In this document: piece by piece, positions 1-8,009 of the stretch
How positions within the stretch are numbered: the first letter of the stretch is position 1
How the letters are laid out: each line of letters opens with the position of its first letter
Assembly: GCA_937941715.1 (NCBI GenBank)
Contig: CALDGX010000107.1
Location: forward strand, 1-43,570
Origin: an uncultured Chloracidobacterium sp.
GTDB taxonomy: Bacteria > Acidobacteriota > Blastocatellia > Pyrinomonadales > Pyrinomonadaceae
DNA length: 43,570 bases
Reading direction: 5' to 3'
Program-made: the position numbers and the translations under genes
Notes under the pieces: model-generated
Told to the model about the DNA's origin: nothing
What the model saw: the letters and a program-made list of their open reading frames with translations, nothing else
Databases searched by the model: none

Positions 1-989
1 ACCTTTCCAAATCCGCACCAGCTATTCTGGTTGTGCCACGTGATCTCGACGTCCTCAGCGGCGATATCCTTCCACCAGCCGGCAAAATCATCCTTTGATA
101 TATAATACGCGGTCGGAGCGACCAGGTGGTCAAACACGATATTATGCTGCTCCCGCCAGCCGAATGTGCCGAGATGGTTGAGATAGTCGTTGTAGAAGAG
201 CTTGTTCGCGATCGGCTTTGACGCGGCGTTGAGCGGACGATAAATGAGCTTTGTCGTCAGAAATAAGCCGAGTGTCGGCAGTTTTGATAATTGGTAGAGC
301 AGCGGCTGGCTGATCTGCGATGTAAAGCCGGTCCGTATCGGATCGACATAATTTGTTATCCACTCGTTGTTTTCGGCGCCGTAGATCCAGGCGGAGATGT
401 GACCGTCCTTTTTCACCTTTCCGGCGAGCGAGATAAATGCGCTCTTCGGGTCAGGCGTATGATGAAGCACGCCGACACTGAACGCGTAATCAAAGGCCCT
501 CTTGAGCGGCAGTTTGAAGATGTCGCATTGGATTATATGCGCATTCGGCAGGTCACGCGTGAGGGCGAAAGCTGATTCGACCCCGTCGCCGAGGTCGATG
601 CCGACGACCTCCTTGGCACCCCAGGTCGCGGCCAGTTTAGTGTGGCGGCCCTTGCCGCAGCCGCCTTCGAGGACGATCTTGTCCTTAAAGAATTCAGGCT
701 TGACCGGCTGCAGCCAGCCCAGGAATTGTTCGTTGTATTTCGGGTCTTCCTGTGTGAAGTTGGTCCACTGCCACCCAAAATTCTCTGCCGTCGCGGCCTT
801 GTCCTCCTCGATCTTCGCCAGATCGACAAAGCGCGGCACACCCCGCACGACCTTGTACTCGCGGTCGCATTTTTTGCAGGTCAACACCGCGTCGATGATC
901 TCCTTTTCCTCGTACTTACTCGCGTAAGCCAGCAAAATATCACCGCCGCAGGTCGGGCAGGCCAATAGGTCTAAAAGTTTTTCTTTCAT
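1..989 (-). CDS. Zinc-ribbon (Trm112-like) class I SAM-dependent methyltransferase, 3' end beyond window
   Basis: Reading leftward from an ATG at 989 the frame stays open for 329 codons to the window edge, so the C-terminus is missing. Residues 1-55 form a Trm112-like zinc ribbon with Cys pairs at 11/14 (CPTC) and 38/41 (CKKC), followed by a VVRGVPRF segment. A Rossmann methyltransferase domain follows, with the SAM-binding loop EGGCGKGRHT near residue 108, an acidic strand end VVGIDLGDG, and the post-motif SVGVLHHTPDP typical of Methyltransf_11/25 proteins. The substrate cannot be told from sequence; small-molecule, quinone, lipid or glycan methylation are all possible in this family. It is preceded by a 73-bp gap and faces the same way as the next gene. 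The family call is firm and the substrate is unknown. Confidence 0.85.
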   Translation of the reverse strand, partial: MKEKLLDLLACPTCGGDILLAYASKYEEKEIIDAVLTCKKCDREYKVVRGVPRFVDLAKIEEDKAATAENFGWQWTNFTQEDPKYNEQFLGWLQPVKPEFFKDKIVLEGGCGKGRHTKLAATWGAKEVVGIDLGDGVESAFALTRDLPNAHIIQCDIFKLPLKRAFDYAFSVGVLHHTPDPKSAFISLAGKVKKDGHISAWIYGAENNEWITNYVDPIRTGFTSQISQPLLYQLSKLPTLGLFLTTKLIYRPLNAASKPIANKLFYNDYLNHLGTFGWREQHNIVFDHLVAPTAYYISKDDFAGWWKDIAAEDVEITWHNQNSWCGFGK

Positions 990-1062
990 CAAAAGTAAAT
1001 AAAACGCGGCACTTTACAGATCGATCGGATCCGGCACTAGGTGCTGATCTGATTCGTCGGCG

Positions 1063-1533
1063 CTATCCGCGTTCTATTGCTCGCCTAAAATCCTCGTACT
1101 CGGCGAACGGGAACGGCTGCCGCCAGTTGAATTCAAATTCGTCCGTTTCGCGGGCTTCGTACAGCTGGTCGAATGTAACTGCAAACGCTGCGCAGACATC
1201 GGCGGATCTGCCGCGATGCGTAAATACCAATTCACACTCGCTCAAATCGCGAGTTTCGGTCGGATACTGAAAGATCTCAACAGTCAACTCGTCGCCGACG
1301 CGGGTAAACCGGAGATCAAACTCCTCAGGGTCACGGTTCCATTTAAGCAGATATTCACCGTCCGCCCCGTTTCGATCCGCCAAACGGGTCAAAATGAGCA
1401 TCAATTCAGGCAATGCCGACGCGTGCGGGGCATGCGCGGTAGTCGTGTGAAACTCGCTCACACCGTCATCGAATCCGACCGACATCCATCCGCATTGCGG
1501 GCTGTTAAAACTGACCTCTAGTTTCCCCGACAT
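1063..1533 (-). CDS. Hypothetical protein, 156 aa
   Basis: This is a soluble acidic protein with no signal peptide, no membrane segment and no motif I recognise. It has alternating hydrophobic and charged stretches suggesting beta strands (for example residues 3-25 and the DLRFTRVGDELTVEIFQYP stretch), and ends with an aromatic segment (FNWRQPFPFAEYEDF) and a short helix. Its codon use matches its neighbours and the frame is longer than those on the other strand. The ATG at 1533 has no Shine-Dalgarno sequence and lies in the left arm of an 8-bp inverted repeat shared with the divergent gene. The function is unknown. The size and layout resemble many DUF-type or immunity-like small proteins, but I cannot assign one. 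Confidence 0.65.
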   Translation of the reverse strand: MSGKLEVSFNSPQCGWMSVGFDDGVSEFHTTTAHAPHASALPELMLILTRLADRNGADGEYLLKWNRDPEEFDLRFTRVGDELTVEIFQYPTETRDLSECELVFTHRGRSADVCAAFAVTFDQLYEARETDEFEFNWRQPFPFAEYEDFRRAIERG

Positions 1534-1559
1534 AAGTAGATTATGGTAACTTTATGTCG
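1528..1559. repeat. 8-bp inverted repeat between divergent genes
   Basis: CGACATAA (1528-1535) and TTATGTCG (1552-1559) are perfect complements 16 bases apart. The left arm contains the start codon of the 156-aa protein gene. It may be an operator for the divergent pair or chance. Confidence 0.4.
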
Positions 1560-1601
1560 AAAGTTCCACAACTTTGGGCACAGGACATTGGGGGAGAAAA
1601 T

Positions 1602-2315
1602 ATGAGAACTCGCACTTTCGCATTGATCACGATGATTTTGCTGTCGGCCGCATTTGTAAGTGCACAACCGAGCGGGAAAAAGCCGGTAGCTGCCGCCGGC
1701 ACGAATCAAGCGACTTCTGACTTTGAATTTGAAGTTACGATCACGCCCATGGGATTGGCGGGGGTCACTGTCCGAAAGCGATCCGGTATGGGTCTTTTCA
1801 CGCCGGCAATGCTGAGTGGTCTTGCTGATCAGTCTGCAAAAAACTCGTTGAGCCGGACCTTTGTGATTAGGCCGGATAAGGCCGCAAAAATGGAGTATGT
1901 CATTGCGGCGATCAATGCACTTCGCTCGTCCTCAAAAACGGATGTGCGGATCGAGATCGACACGGATCTCAATGTATCAGTTCCGAAAAAACCAGATCCC
2001 AACGCGATCCCGAGGCCTAATCCCCTCTTTCTTCTCGTCAACATTGACGAGAGATCCAACATCTCGCTTAACGGGGAGAAAGAAGGCATTTTTCCGGATA
2101 CCGCAAAGGTCGAGCAGCACTTGAACCAAATATTTCAGGATCGTGCGAAAAACGGGATATCTGACACGGCCGTTGTCATCAGCCTGGCAAAAGGTATGAC
2201 GTTTGCGAACCTCGTCGATATCGCACGTGCGATCAAGCGAGGCGGTTCTGACGCCGTCAGCCTGCAGGTCGATGAGTCAGGGACGGTGCTTGAGATGGAA
2301 ATTATTAAACCATGA
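1602..2315 (+). CDS. Secreted protein with ExbD/TolR-like repeats
   Basis: The frame is open from 1554, but the ATG at 1602 has a GGGGGAG ribosome site and starts a clean signal peptide (MRTRTFALITMILLSAAFVSAQ), giving 237 aa. The mature part appears to hold two similar alpha/beta units: one around ITPMGLAGVTV to VRIEID, and one around LLVNIDERSNISLNGEKEG to AVSLQVDE. The second matches the periplasmic ExbD/TolR layout (strand, 'G' turn, helix, strand with VVISLAKGMTFANLVDIARAIK). Real ExbD proteins are anchored by an N-terminal membrane helix; this one looks cleaved and secreted. Its stop codon overlaps the thyA start (ATGA), so the two are probably co-translated. The ExbD relation is inferred from residue pattern. 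Confidence 0.75.
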   Translation: MRTRTFALITMILLSAAFVSAQPSGKKPVAAAGTNQATSDFEFEVTITPMGLAGVTVRKRSGMGLFTPAMLSGLADQSAKNSLSRTFVIRPDKAAKMEYVIAAINALRSSSKTDVRIEIDTDLNVSVPKKPDPNAIPRPNPLFLLVNIDERSNISLNGEKEGIFPDTAKVEQHLNQIFQDRAKNGISDTAVVISLAKGMTFANLVDIARAIKRGGSDAVSLQVDESGTVLEMEIIKP

Positions 2316-3157
2316 AGCAGTACCATGATCTGCTAAAACATATCCTCGACACCGGCGTAAACCACCAGGACCGCACCGGCACGGGCACGATATCGTCTTT
2401 CGGCTATCAGACGCGGTTCGATCTTCGGGCAGGATTTCCGATCGTCACGACAAAACGCGTGCCGTTTCGCTGGGTTGCCGAGGAGCTGTTTTGGTTCCTG
2501 AGCGGCTCGACCAATGAGAGGGACCTAGATGCGCGTGGCGTAGATATCTGGGCTGAGTGGGCCACCGACGAACAGACAGCCCGATTTGGGCGAAAGGACC
2601 ATGATCTCGGCCCGGTGTACGGTTATCTGTGGCGTTCATTTGGAGGCGAGTATCCGCAAATGAACGGCGTCGACCAGATCGCACGGCTGATACGCGAGAT
2701 CGAGACAAACCCGAATTCACGGCGTTTGCTCGTAAGCGGCTGGGATCCGCGCGTATGCGACGACGTCGCCCTGCCGCCATGCCATACGCTGTTTCAGTTC
2801 AAGGTCGAGAGCGGCACCACGCTGCATTGCCAGCTGTATCAGCGCAGTGCCGACGCCTTTCTCGGTGTACCGTTCAATATCAGCAGCTACGCCCTGCTCA
2901 CGCATCTCGTGGCACATGTCTGCGGGCTCGAGGCCGGCGATTTCGTCCATACCTTCGGCGACCTGCACATATACTCAAATCATCTCGAACAGGTCGACGA
3001 GCTCCTATCACGCGAGCCGCTAGAACTCCCGAAACTCGAGATCGTCGGAGCTGAGTCTTTTAGAGGCCTGGAGGGCCTGCTCAATTTTAAGTTTGAGAAT
3101 TTAATGCTGCATAACTACCAGTCTTACGGCAAGATCGCCGCACCGGTCGCGGTGTAG
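2312..3157 (+). CDS. thyA: Thymidylate synthase
   Basis: This enzyme makes dTMP from dUMP with methylene-tetrahydrofolate in the cytoplasm. The protein is 281 aa, near the usual 264 of E. coli ThyA plus small insertions. Family landmarks are all present: HQDRTGTGTISSFG near 18, the PVYGYLWRSFGG stretch near 101, the catalytic cysteine in the PPCH motif (Cys157), and the QLYQRSADAFLGVPFNISSYALL block that binds dUMP. The start overlaps the stop of the preceding ExbD-like gene by 4 bases, which suggests translational coupling. No dihydrofolate reductase gene follows, although the two often sit together. It ends directly against the convergent OmpA-family gene with no space for a terminator. Confidence 0.97.
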   Translation: MKQYHDLLKHILDTGVNHQDRTGTGTISSFGYQTRFDLRAGFPIVTTKRVPFRWVAEELFWFLSGSTNERDLDARGVDIWAEWATDEQTARFGRKDHDLGPVYGYLWRSFGGEYPQMNGVDQIARLIREIETNPNSRRLLVSGWDPRVCDDVALPPCHTLFQFKVESGTTLHCQLYQRSADAFLGVPFNISSYALLTHLVAHVCGLEAGDFVHTFGDLHIYSNHLEQVDELLSREPLELPKLEIVGAESFRGLEGLLNFKFENLMLHNYQSYGKIAAPVAV

Positions 3158-4399
3158 TTATTTCTTTACGATCGAATACTCGATACGACGGTTTCTGAAC
3201 TTGCCGTCGACCGTGTCATTGGTCGTGATCGGCCTGGCCGCTCCGTAACCGCGTGTCTGAAGAGTCGAGTCGGCAACGCCAAATTTCACCAGAGCCGCTT
3301 TGACGGCGTTCGCCCGTGCCTCGGACAGCGTCTGGTTGGACGCCGGCTGGCCGACGTTGTCGGTATGGCCGCCAACCTCGAGTACGATACCCTGCGGCAG
3401 CTTTTTGATGAAGTTGGCTCCCTTTTGCAGAGCAGCAAGGCGGACCGGCGGAATGTCTGATTTTCCGCTTTCAAAATTAATGATCAAAATATTGAGTGCC
3501 TTGACCAGATCCTCGGCGGTAAACGGATCCGGCAGGGCGTCGAGGGCCGAGTTGTAACAGCGTTCGGCCTTATCGTCCTCGCCAAAGCGAATATTGCCGC
3601 AATCGTCCGTCGATTTGGCGGCGATCGCGGTACAGCCCGCGTCGAGCGGCGGCTTTTTCTCGCCGTCGGTCCCGGTCACACGCCGGACCGGACAGTCAAA
3701 ATTGGGATGGACTATTTTGATCTCGCGATCGCCGGCCCTGAGGTTTTGCAGTCGCCGCGAACCGCTCTCGTCCGTTACGCCGATCGGCACACCGTCGACG
3801 AGGATAGTGCTGCCGATCGGGGCGTTATTGATGGTCACCTCAAAGCTCGCGTCGCGAGAGATCAAAAAATAAACGACCGCCAGCACGACGACCATAAAGA
3901 AAAATACGGCGCCCAATGCCGCGGCGATCCAGGCCCAGGTCGGTATTCCGCCCTTGGTACTTTCTTCCTGCTCCTTTTTGGCTGCTTGTTCAGCCGGCGT
4001 CGGCGGCAGATTCTGGTATTTGGCCCGCTCGGCATCAGGCAGCTGAAAGTACGGCGTCGTCTTGTCGTAGCTCTGTCCGCTGCCAAAATCATCGGGCCTC
4101 GTGCCGAGATCGGCGGCATTCACATTGATGTTCGGTTCGGTCATTCCCCATTCGGGGGTCGATGGAGGCTTGCTGCCCGGATAGAATGTCTTTTCGAGGT
4201 CCGAACCGCCGGTATCGATCGGCTTGATGTTGGTTACGGTCTTGCCCCACTCGTCATCGGCGGGCTGTTTGGGGAAATTGTAGTTGGTCTTGTCCCAATC
4301 GGACTGCGGCGCATCGTCTTCGGGCAGACGGATATTCGGCGTCGTCTTAGAAAAGTCGTCCGGCGGAGGTGGCGGCGGAAATTTGTTATCTTCGCTCAC
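3158..4399 (-). CDS. PEGA-OmpA membrane protein with N-terminal Thr repeats
   Basis: This 413-aa protein starts with GTG at 4399. Residues 1-150 are Pro/Asp-rich and probably disordered, with six copies of an acidic/aromatic-x-[KM]-T motif (T19, T38, T54, T71, T87, T114), usually followed by x-x-N or a similar residue. A single membrane helix lies at about 155-181. After it comes a PEGA-like domain (FEVTINNAPIGSTILVDGVPIG), a spacer with paired cysteines, and a C-terminal OmpA domain that binds peptidoglycan (INFESGKSDI, GGHTDNVG, LSEARANAVKAAL, NRRIEYSI). The topology should be repeats in the cytoplasm and OmpA in the periplasm, linking a cytoplasmic signal to the wall. It ends exactly where thyA ends. 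Domain calls are firm; the role of the repeats is inferred. Confidence 0.9.
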   Translation of the reverse strand: MSEDNKFPPPPPPDDFSKTTPNIRLPEDDAPQSDWDKTNYNFPKQPADDEWGKTVTNIKPIDTGGSDLEKTFYPGSKPPSTPEWGMTEPNINVNAADLGTRPDDFGSGQSYDKTTPYFQLPDAERAKYQNLPPTPAEQAAKKEQEESTKGGIPTWAWIAAALGAVFFFMVVVLAVVYFLISRDASFEVTINNAPIGSTILVDGVPIGVTDESGSRRLQNLRAGDREIKIVHPNFDCPVRRVTGTDGEKKPPLDAGCTAIAAKSTDDCGNIRFGEDDKAERCYNSALDALPDPFTAEDLVKALNILIINFESGKSDIPPVRLAALQKGANFIKKLPQGIVLEVGGHTDNVGQPASNQTLSEARANAVKAALVKFGVADSTLQTRGYGAARPITTNDTVDGKFRNRRIEYSIVKK

Positions 4400-4478
4400 G
4401 GATATTCAGTTCCCGGGCCTTGGCACAAGATCATCGAAACAATGTGAGTTTAGCACAACCTAAAAAATTGGTGCGAAT

Positions 4479-5384
4479 TTACTTGATGTTGGGCGGTTGG
4501 GCCGTCTTGGTGCGGATCGTCACGCCCTCCTCGCCGATCAGCAGCAGTTTGCGGGCGTCGTAGGTCGAGGTGTTGGCCGGAACATAGGATAGCAGATAAC
4601 GGTTGCGGCGAAGTTCGTCGCAGATCGCCTTGGCAGCCGCCTGAGCCTCGTCGAACGAGAACGTACGGCCGCCCGTCGCCTCTGTCAACTGTTGGATTAT
4701 GGCCGTCGGCTTGGGCTGGTCGCGGCGGTACGCTCCGCCGGTTCGGTCCGGTATCTGCAGGGCGTAAACCGTTATGTTCTGGTTCTGAAGTTCGCCCATT
4801 ATCTTGTCAAAAGTCGTCTTGCTTCCGCGGTCGAGCCCGTCGCCGATGATGACTACCGCCGTCTTTCGTGTGCCGGGCATCAATGGGAGCAGCACTTCGT
4901 TGACCGACGAGCTGAGTGCGTCAAACAGATACGGATTACCCTTTTTGCGAAAAGTCGCAAATGACGCCTCCATCTTTTTGGCGTCGTCCGTCCACTCCTG
5001 TATGATCTCGGCTTTTTCGTCAAAAGCGATCGTAAACAGCTGGTCGCCCTCAAATATCTCGTAGGCAAACTCCATCGCCGCTTTTTTCAGCGACTCGATG
5101 GAGGTCGGCAGCGTCTGCGAATTGTCGACCAGCAGTACGATCTTGGCCGGCGACGGGTCAAAGCTGAAATTCTTGATCTTCTGCTCGATCCCGTTCTCGT
5201 ACAGATACAGATCCTCGACCTTGATCGGATCCGGCTTGCCGTCCGTCCGGACCGCCGTGACCGACAAGATCGATCCCTCGAGATCAGCCCCTTTCACATT
5301 ACGGCGCGACTGCGCACCGGCAAGCGCCGTTGTTATCAGCATCAGGCCGGCGATCGCGGCAATATATCGGAGCGGTCTTGTCAT
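4479..5384 (-). CDS. Secreted VWFA-domain protein (acidobacterial VWFA-related family)
   Basis: This is a 301-aa protein with a signal peptide (MTRPLRYIAAIAGLMLITTALAGAQ) and one von Willebrand factor A domain. The metal-ion site begins DNSQT in VLLVDNSQTLPTS (a D-x-S-x-T MIDAS) and a second acidic site lies in VVIIGDGLDRGS. The preceding sandwich-like segment (SILSVTAVRTDGKPDPIKVEDLYLYENGIEQKI) is typical of the acidobacterial VWFA-related family. These proteins are thought to be extracytoplasmic adhesion or complex-assembly proteins; no partner is known here. Its ATG overlaps the stop of the upstream FmdB gene (ATGA), so the two form an operon with coupled translation. Confidence 0.9.
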   Translation of the reverse strand: MTRPLRYIAAIAGLMLITTALAGAQSRRNVKGADLEGSILSVTAVRTDGKPDPIKVEDLYLYENGIEQKIKNFSFDPSPAKIVLLVDNSQTLPTSIESLKKAAMEFAYEIFEGDQLFTIAFDEKAEIIQEWTDDAKKMEASFATFRKKGNPYLFDALSSSVNEVLLPLMPGTRKTAVVIIGDGLDRGSKTTFDKIMGELQNQNITVYALQIPDRTGGAYRRDQPKPTAIIQQLTEATGGRTFSFDEAQAAAKAICDELRRNRYLLSYVPANTSTYDARKLLLIGEEGVTIRTKTAQPPNIK

Positions 5385-5695
5385 TCAGTGCCAGACTTGG
5401 CCGGCGTTTCCTTCACGGTCGAACTGCTTTCGGTCGTGGACTTGGATGCCGTATCGCCGCCAGAGGTTGATTCGGCGGCCGAACTTTTTGTCGGCGATTC
5501 ACCGCCGATGGCTTTTTTGCCTGCGTAATCGGTCACATACCAACCCGCACCTTTGAACTGAAAACCTGAAAGCGACCATTGCTTTTCGAGACGGCCGTGA
5601 CATTTTTCACAGGTTGTCAACGGTTCGTCGGAAACACTTTGTCGCTTTTCGAAATGTGCTCCGCACTGCTGACATTTGTATTCGTAAATTGGCAT
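5381..5695 (-). CDS. FmdB-family zinc-ribbon protein
   Basis: This 104-aa protein begins MPIYEYKCQQCG, the hallmark of the FmdB/CxxC_CXXC_SSSS family, with zinc ligands at C8/C11 and C29/C32. A conserved aromatic segment (FQFKGAGWYVTDY) follows, then a Ser/Thr-rich low-complexity tail of about 40 residues that is usual for this family. FmdB-like proteins are named as putative regulators, but their molecular role is not settled. It is the first gene of a two-gene operon with the VWFA protein. The divergent gene is the lipocalin, 102 bp away. Confidence 0.9.
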   Translation of the reverse strand: MPIYEYKCQQCGAHFEKRQSVSDEPLTTCEKCHGRLEKQWSLSGFQFKGAGWYVTDYAGKKAIGGESPTKSSAAESTSGGDTASKSTTESSSTVKETPAKSGTE

Positions 5696-5776
5696 AACAA
5701 TTTCTCTTTATATTCCCACTCAAATAATCATTATTATAACCAAAATCTAAAAGCTTTCGCGCATCGAATAGTGTTT

Positions 5777-5800
5777 GGAGGTTGAGAAAACTCAATTATG
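5777..5800 (+). promoter_or_regulatory. Shine-Dalgarno separated from ATG by a small hairpin
   Basis: A strong GGAGG (5777-5781) lies 16 bases before the lipocalin ATG, too far for normal initiation. The intervening bases form a perfect 5-bp hairpin, TTGAG-AAAA-CTCAA (5782-5795), and then TT before the ATG at 5798. Folding removes 14 bases from the spacing. A comparable arrangement is known from phage T4 gene 38. This supports the ATG at 5798 as the start. Confidence 0.55.
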
Positions 5801-6391
5801 AACAAATTTTTATTTACCATATTCGCAATATTTTCCGCTACCTTTGTGCTCGCGGCGTCCGCCTCTGCCCAGACGAACAAACTGCCGGCACTGCAGACCG
5901 TCCCGAACGTCGATCTCAGCCGATACGTCGGAAAGTGGTACGAGATCGCCAAATATCCCAACCGATTTCAGAAACAGTGCGTCGCCAATACGACCGCGAC
6001 CTATGCCATGAAGGCCGGAGGCCGGCTCGAAGTGGTCAATGAGTGCGTCAAAAAGGACGGCACCGGCGAGCGTGCGGTCGGTGAGGCAAAGATCGCCGAC
6101 AAAAAGACCAATGCCAAGCTGAAGGTCAGGTTTGCTCCGGGCGCGCTTTCGTTCCTGCCGTTCGTATGGGGCAACTACTGGATCATCGATCTTGATAAGG
6201 ATTACGGCTATGTGGCTATCGGCGAACCCAAGCGCGAGTATTTCTGGATCCTGGCTCGCAAGCCGGTGCTTGACGACGCCGTTTACCAGGACATCGTCCG
6301 CCGTGCCGAAGCAATGGGCTTCAGCCCGGCCAAGATCGAAAGATCCCCTCAGAACGCCGAGGTCCTGAAGGGATCCGTATTGATCAAGTAG
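5798..6391 (+). CDS. Lipocalin (Blc-like), secreted
   Basis: This 197-aa lipocalin has a signal peptide (MNKFLFTIFAIFSATFVLAASASAQ). The lipocalin signature GKWYE is at 45-49, followed by IAKYPNRFQKQC, and the later LPFVWGNYWIIDLDKDYGYVAIGEP block matches the bacterial Blc/apolipoprotein D group. E. coli Blc is an outer-membrane lipoprotein. Here the cleavage region ends ASASAQ with no lipobox Cys, so the protein is more likely soluble in the periplasm. Blc-type proteins bind fatty acids or lysophospholipids and are linked to envelope stress or membrane repair. It converges on trxB with a 13-bp gap. Confidence 0.93.
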   Translation: MNKFLFTIFAIFSATFVLAASASAQTNKLPALQTVPNVDLSRYVGKWYEIAKYPNRFQKQCVANTTATYAMKAGGRLEVVNECVKKDGTGERAVGEAKIADKKTNAKLKVRFAPGALSFLPFVWGNYWIIDLDKDYGYVAIGEPKREYFWILARKPVLDDAVYQDIVRRAEAMGFSPAKIERSPQNAEVLKGSVLIK

Positions 6392-6404
6392 CGGCCGGAC
6401 GCGA

Positions 6405-7385
6405 TCATTCGCCGTGCTCGGCGAGAAAGCGTTCGGCATCGATCGCCGCCATACAGCCGGTTCCGGCGGCGGTGATCGCTTGTCTGTAATAAGCGTCCTG
6501 GGCGTCGCCGCAAGCGAACACGCCCGGGACGTTCGTTTTCATCGTCTTGCCTTCAGTTATCAGGTACCCGACATCGTCCATATCAAGGACGCCCTTGAAC
6601 AGTTCGGTGTTCGGCTTGTGCCCGATGGCGATAAATACGCCTTCGGTCGGATAGATGCTTTCCTCTCCGGTCTGATTGTTGTAGATACGTACGCTCTGCA
6701 CACCGGCCTCTTTCGTTCCGTTTATCTCGCGGATCTCGGTGTTCCACATTATCTCGATCTTGTCGTGATTGAGGACCCGGTTCTGCATGATCTGTGATGC
6801 TCGGAACTCACCGCGTCGATGGATGAGCGTCACGCTCGACGCAAACTTTGTCAGAAACAGCGCCTCTTCCATCGCCGTGTCGCCGCCGCCGACGACCACG
6901 ATCGGTCTGTCACGGAAAAAGAATCCGTCACAGGTCGCACACGCCGAAACACCATTGCCGCCAAGACCCTCGGGAACAGGCTCTTCGCCGGGAACACCGA
7001 GCCACTTGGCCGATGCACCGGTCGAGACGATCAGGGTTTCGGCCTCGATGATCGAAAGCACCTCCTCGCTGTCGCTGCTCTCCTTGGCGTACAGTTTGAA
7101 CGGCCGCTCCGACAGATCGACACGGTCGATCCAGACGTTTTCGATCTTGGTGCCGAACCGCAATGCCTGTTCGCGAAATTCGTCCATCAGGATCGGCCCC
7201 ATTATGCCCTTTGAAAACCCGGGATAATTTTCAACGTCGGTCGTTATCGTCAGTTGGCCGCCCGGCTGCGGGCCGTCAATGACAAGCGGGTCGAGCTGCG
7301 CACGGGAAGCGTAAATTGCCGCGGTTAGTCCGGCCGGGCCGGAACCTAGTATGACTACCTTATGTTTTTGATGCGTTGCCGCCAT
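6405..7385 (-). CDS. trxB: Thioredoxin reductase
   Basis: This is an NADPH-dependent FAD enzyme that reduces thioredoxin. The frame extends up to 7505, but the ATG at 7385 gives the normal 326 aa and places FAD-binding GSGPAG at residues 14-19. The redox-active pair is in CATCDG (C149/C152), the NADPH site is VVVGGGDTAMEEALFL, and the C-terminal FAD block is VPGVFACGDAQDAYYRQAITAAGTGCMAAIDAE. A consensus -10 (TATAAT) lies 55 bp upstream of this start and inside the longer frame, which also favours the short start. No Shine-Dalgarno sequence is visible. No thioredoxin gene is adjacent. Confidence 0.96.
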   Translation of the reverse strand: MAATHQKHKVVILGSGPAGLTAAIYASRAQLDPLVIDGPQPGGQLTITTDVENYPGFSKGIMGPILMDEFREQALRFGTKIENVWIDRVDLSERPFKLYAKESSDSEEVLSIIEAETLIVSTGASAKWLGVPGEEPVPEGLGGNGVSACATCDGFFFRDRPIVVVGGGDTAMEEALFLTKFASSVTLIHRRGEFRASQIMQNRVLNHDKIEIMWNTEIREINGTKEAGVQSVRIYNNQTGEESIYPTEGVFIAIGHKPNTELFKGVLDMDDVGYLITEGKTMKTNVPGVFACGDAQDAYYRQAITAAGTGCMAAIDAERFLAEHGE

Positions 7386-7439
7386 ATAATTATTCGGACC
7401 AAATATCGTCGTTTCTACCAAAAATCGAACCGTTCTCTG

Positions 7440-7470
7440 ATTATACCGACCGAACGTCGACTTAGTCCAA
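7440..7470 (-). promoter_or_regulatory. Likely sigma70 promoter of trxB
   Basis: Read on the minus strand, TTGGAC (7465-7470) is followed after 19 bases by a perfect TATAAT (7440-7445). The predicted start site is near 7433, leaving a leader of about 48 bases before the trxB ATG. The spacer is longer than the ideal 17. Confidence 0.5.
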
Positions 7471-7603
7471 AATCCGCGTATTCCTGACCAACTCCGCGAC
7501 CGCAAACTGCCCTGTTGTTTTGGTTATGCGATTTTGATTTTCGTGTTAAACTATTCCCACTTCGGGTTTTGACCGCGAAAAATTAGGCTGAATTAGGACC
7601 TCT

Positions 7604-7969
7604 ATGCCGTCGCAGTACGAGGAAAAGCGATTTGCCCTGAGATTGGCGTTGCGATTGCCGATCGTGGTATCAGGTCGCGCCGATGACGGTGCGACGTGGA
7701 GCGAACCGACGGAAACTGACGACATTTCTACGCTGGGAGCACTGTTTCAGCTCAATCAATCGATCAACCAGGGCGACAGCCTTTACATTCGTTCGCATCG
7801 GCCTGACGGCGTCCCTGTCGAGGTCAAGGCGACCGCGGCCCGCGTCCTGCCCGCTAATTACGGCACGTCGCGCGTCGGTGTCGCCATCGACGAGCCGAAG
7901 GACAGCTGGCTGCGCCTATTTGTCGCCTGGATCGCGGATGATAACGTGATCGAGGGGATCGACGAGTAA
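7604..7969 (+). CDS. PilZ-domain protein
   Basis: This is a 121-aa, single-domain cytoplasmic protein. The N-terminus EEKRFALRLALRLP carries the R-x-x-x-R arm, and TDDISTLGALF carries the [D/N]-x-S-x-x-G motif of PilZ domains. Together these bind cyclic di-GMP. The rest (DSLYIRSHRPDGVPVEVKATAARVLPANYGTSRVGVAID) fits the PilZ barrel. Start support is an AGGA placed 5 bases before the ATG. No diguanylate cyclase or pilus gene is nearby, so the partner is unknown. Stand-alone PilZ proteins act as c-di-GMP adaptors. Confidence 0.88.
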   Translation: MPSQYEEKRFALRLALRLPIVVSGRADDGATWSEPTETDDISTLGALFQLNQSINQGDSLYIRSHRPDGVPVEVKATAARVLPANYGTSRVGVAIDEPKDSWLRLFVAWIADDNVIEGIDE

Positions 7970-8009
7970 ATACCCGCTGAATATTCCGGATCTGCCTGTT
8001 TTACAATAT

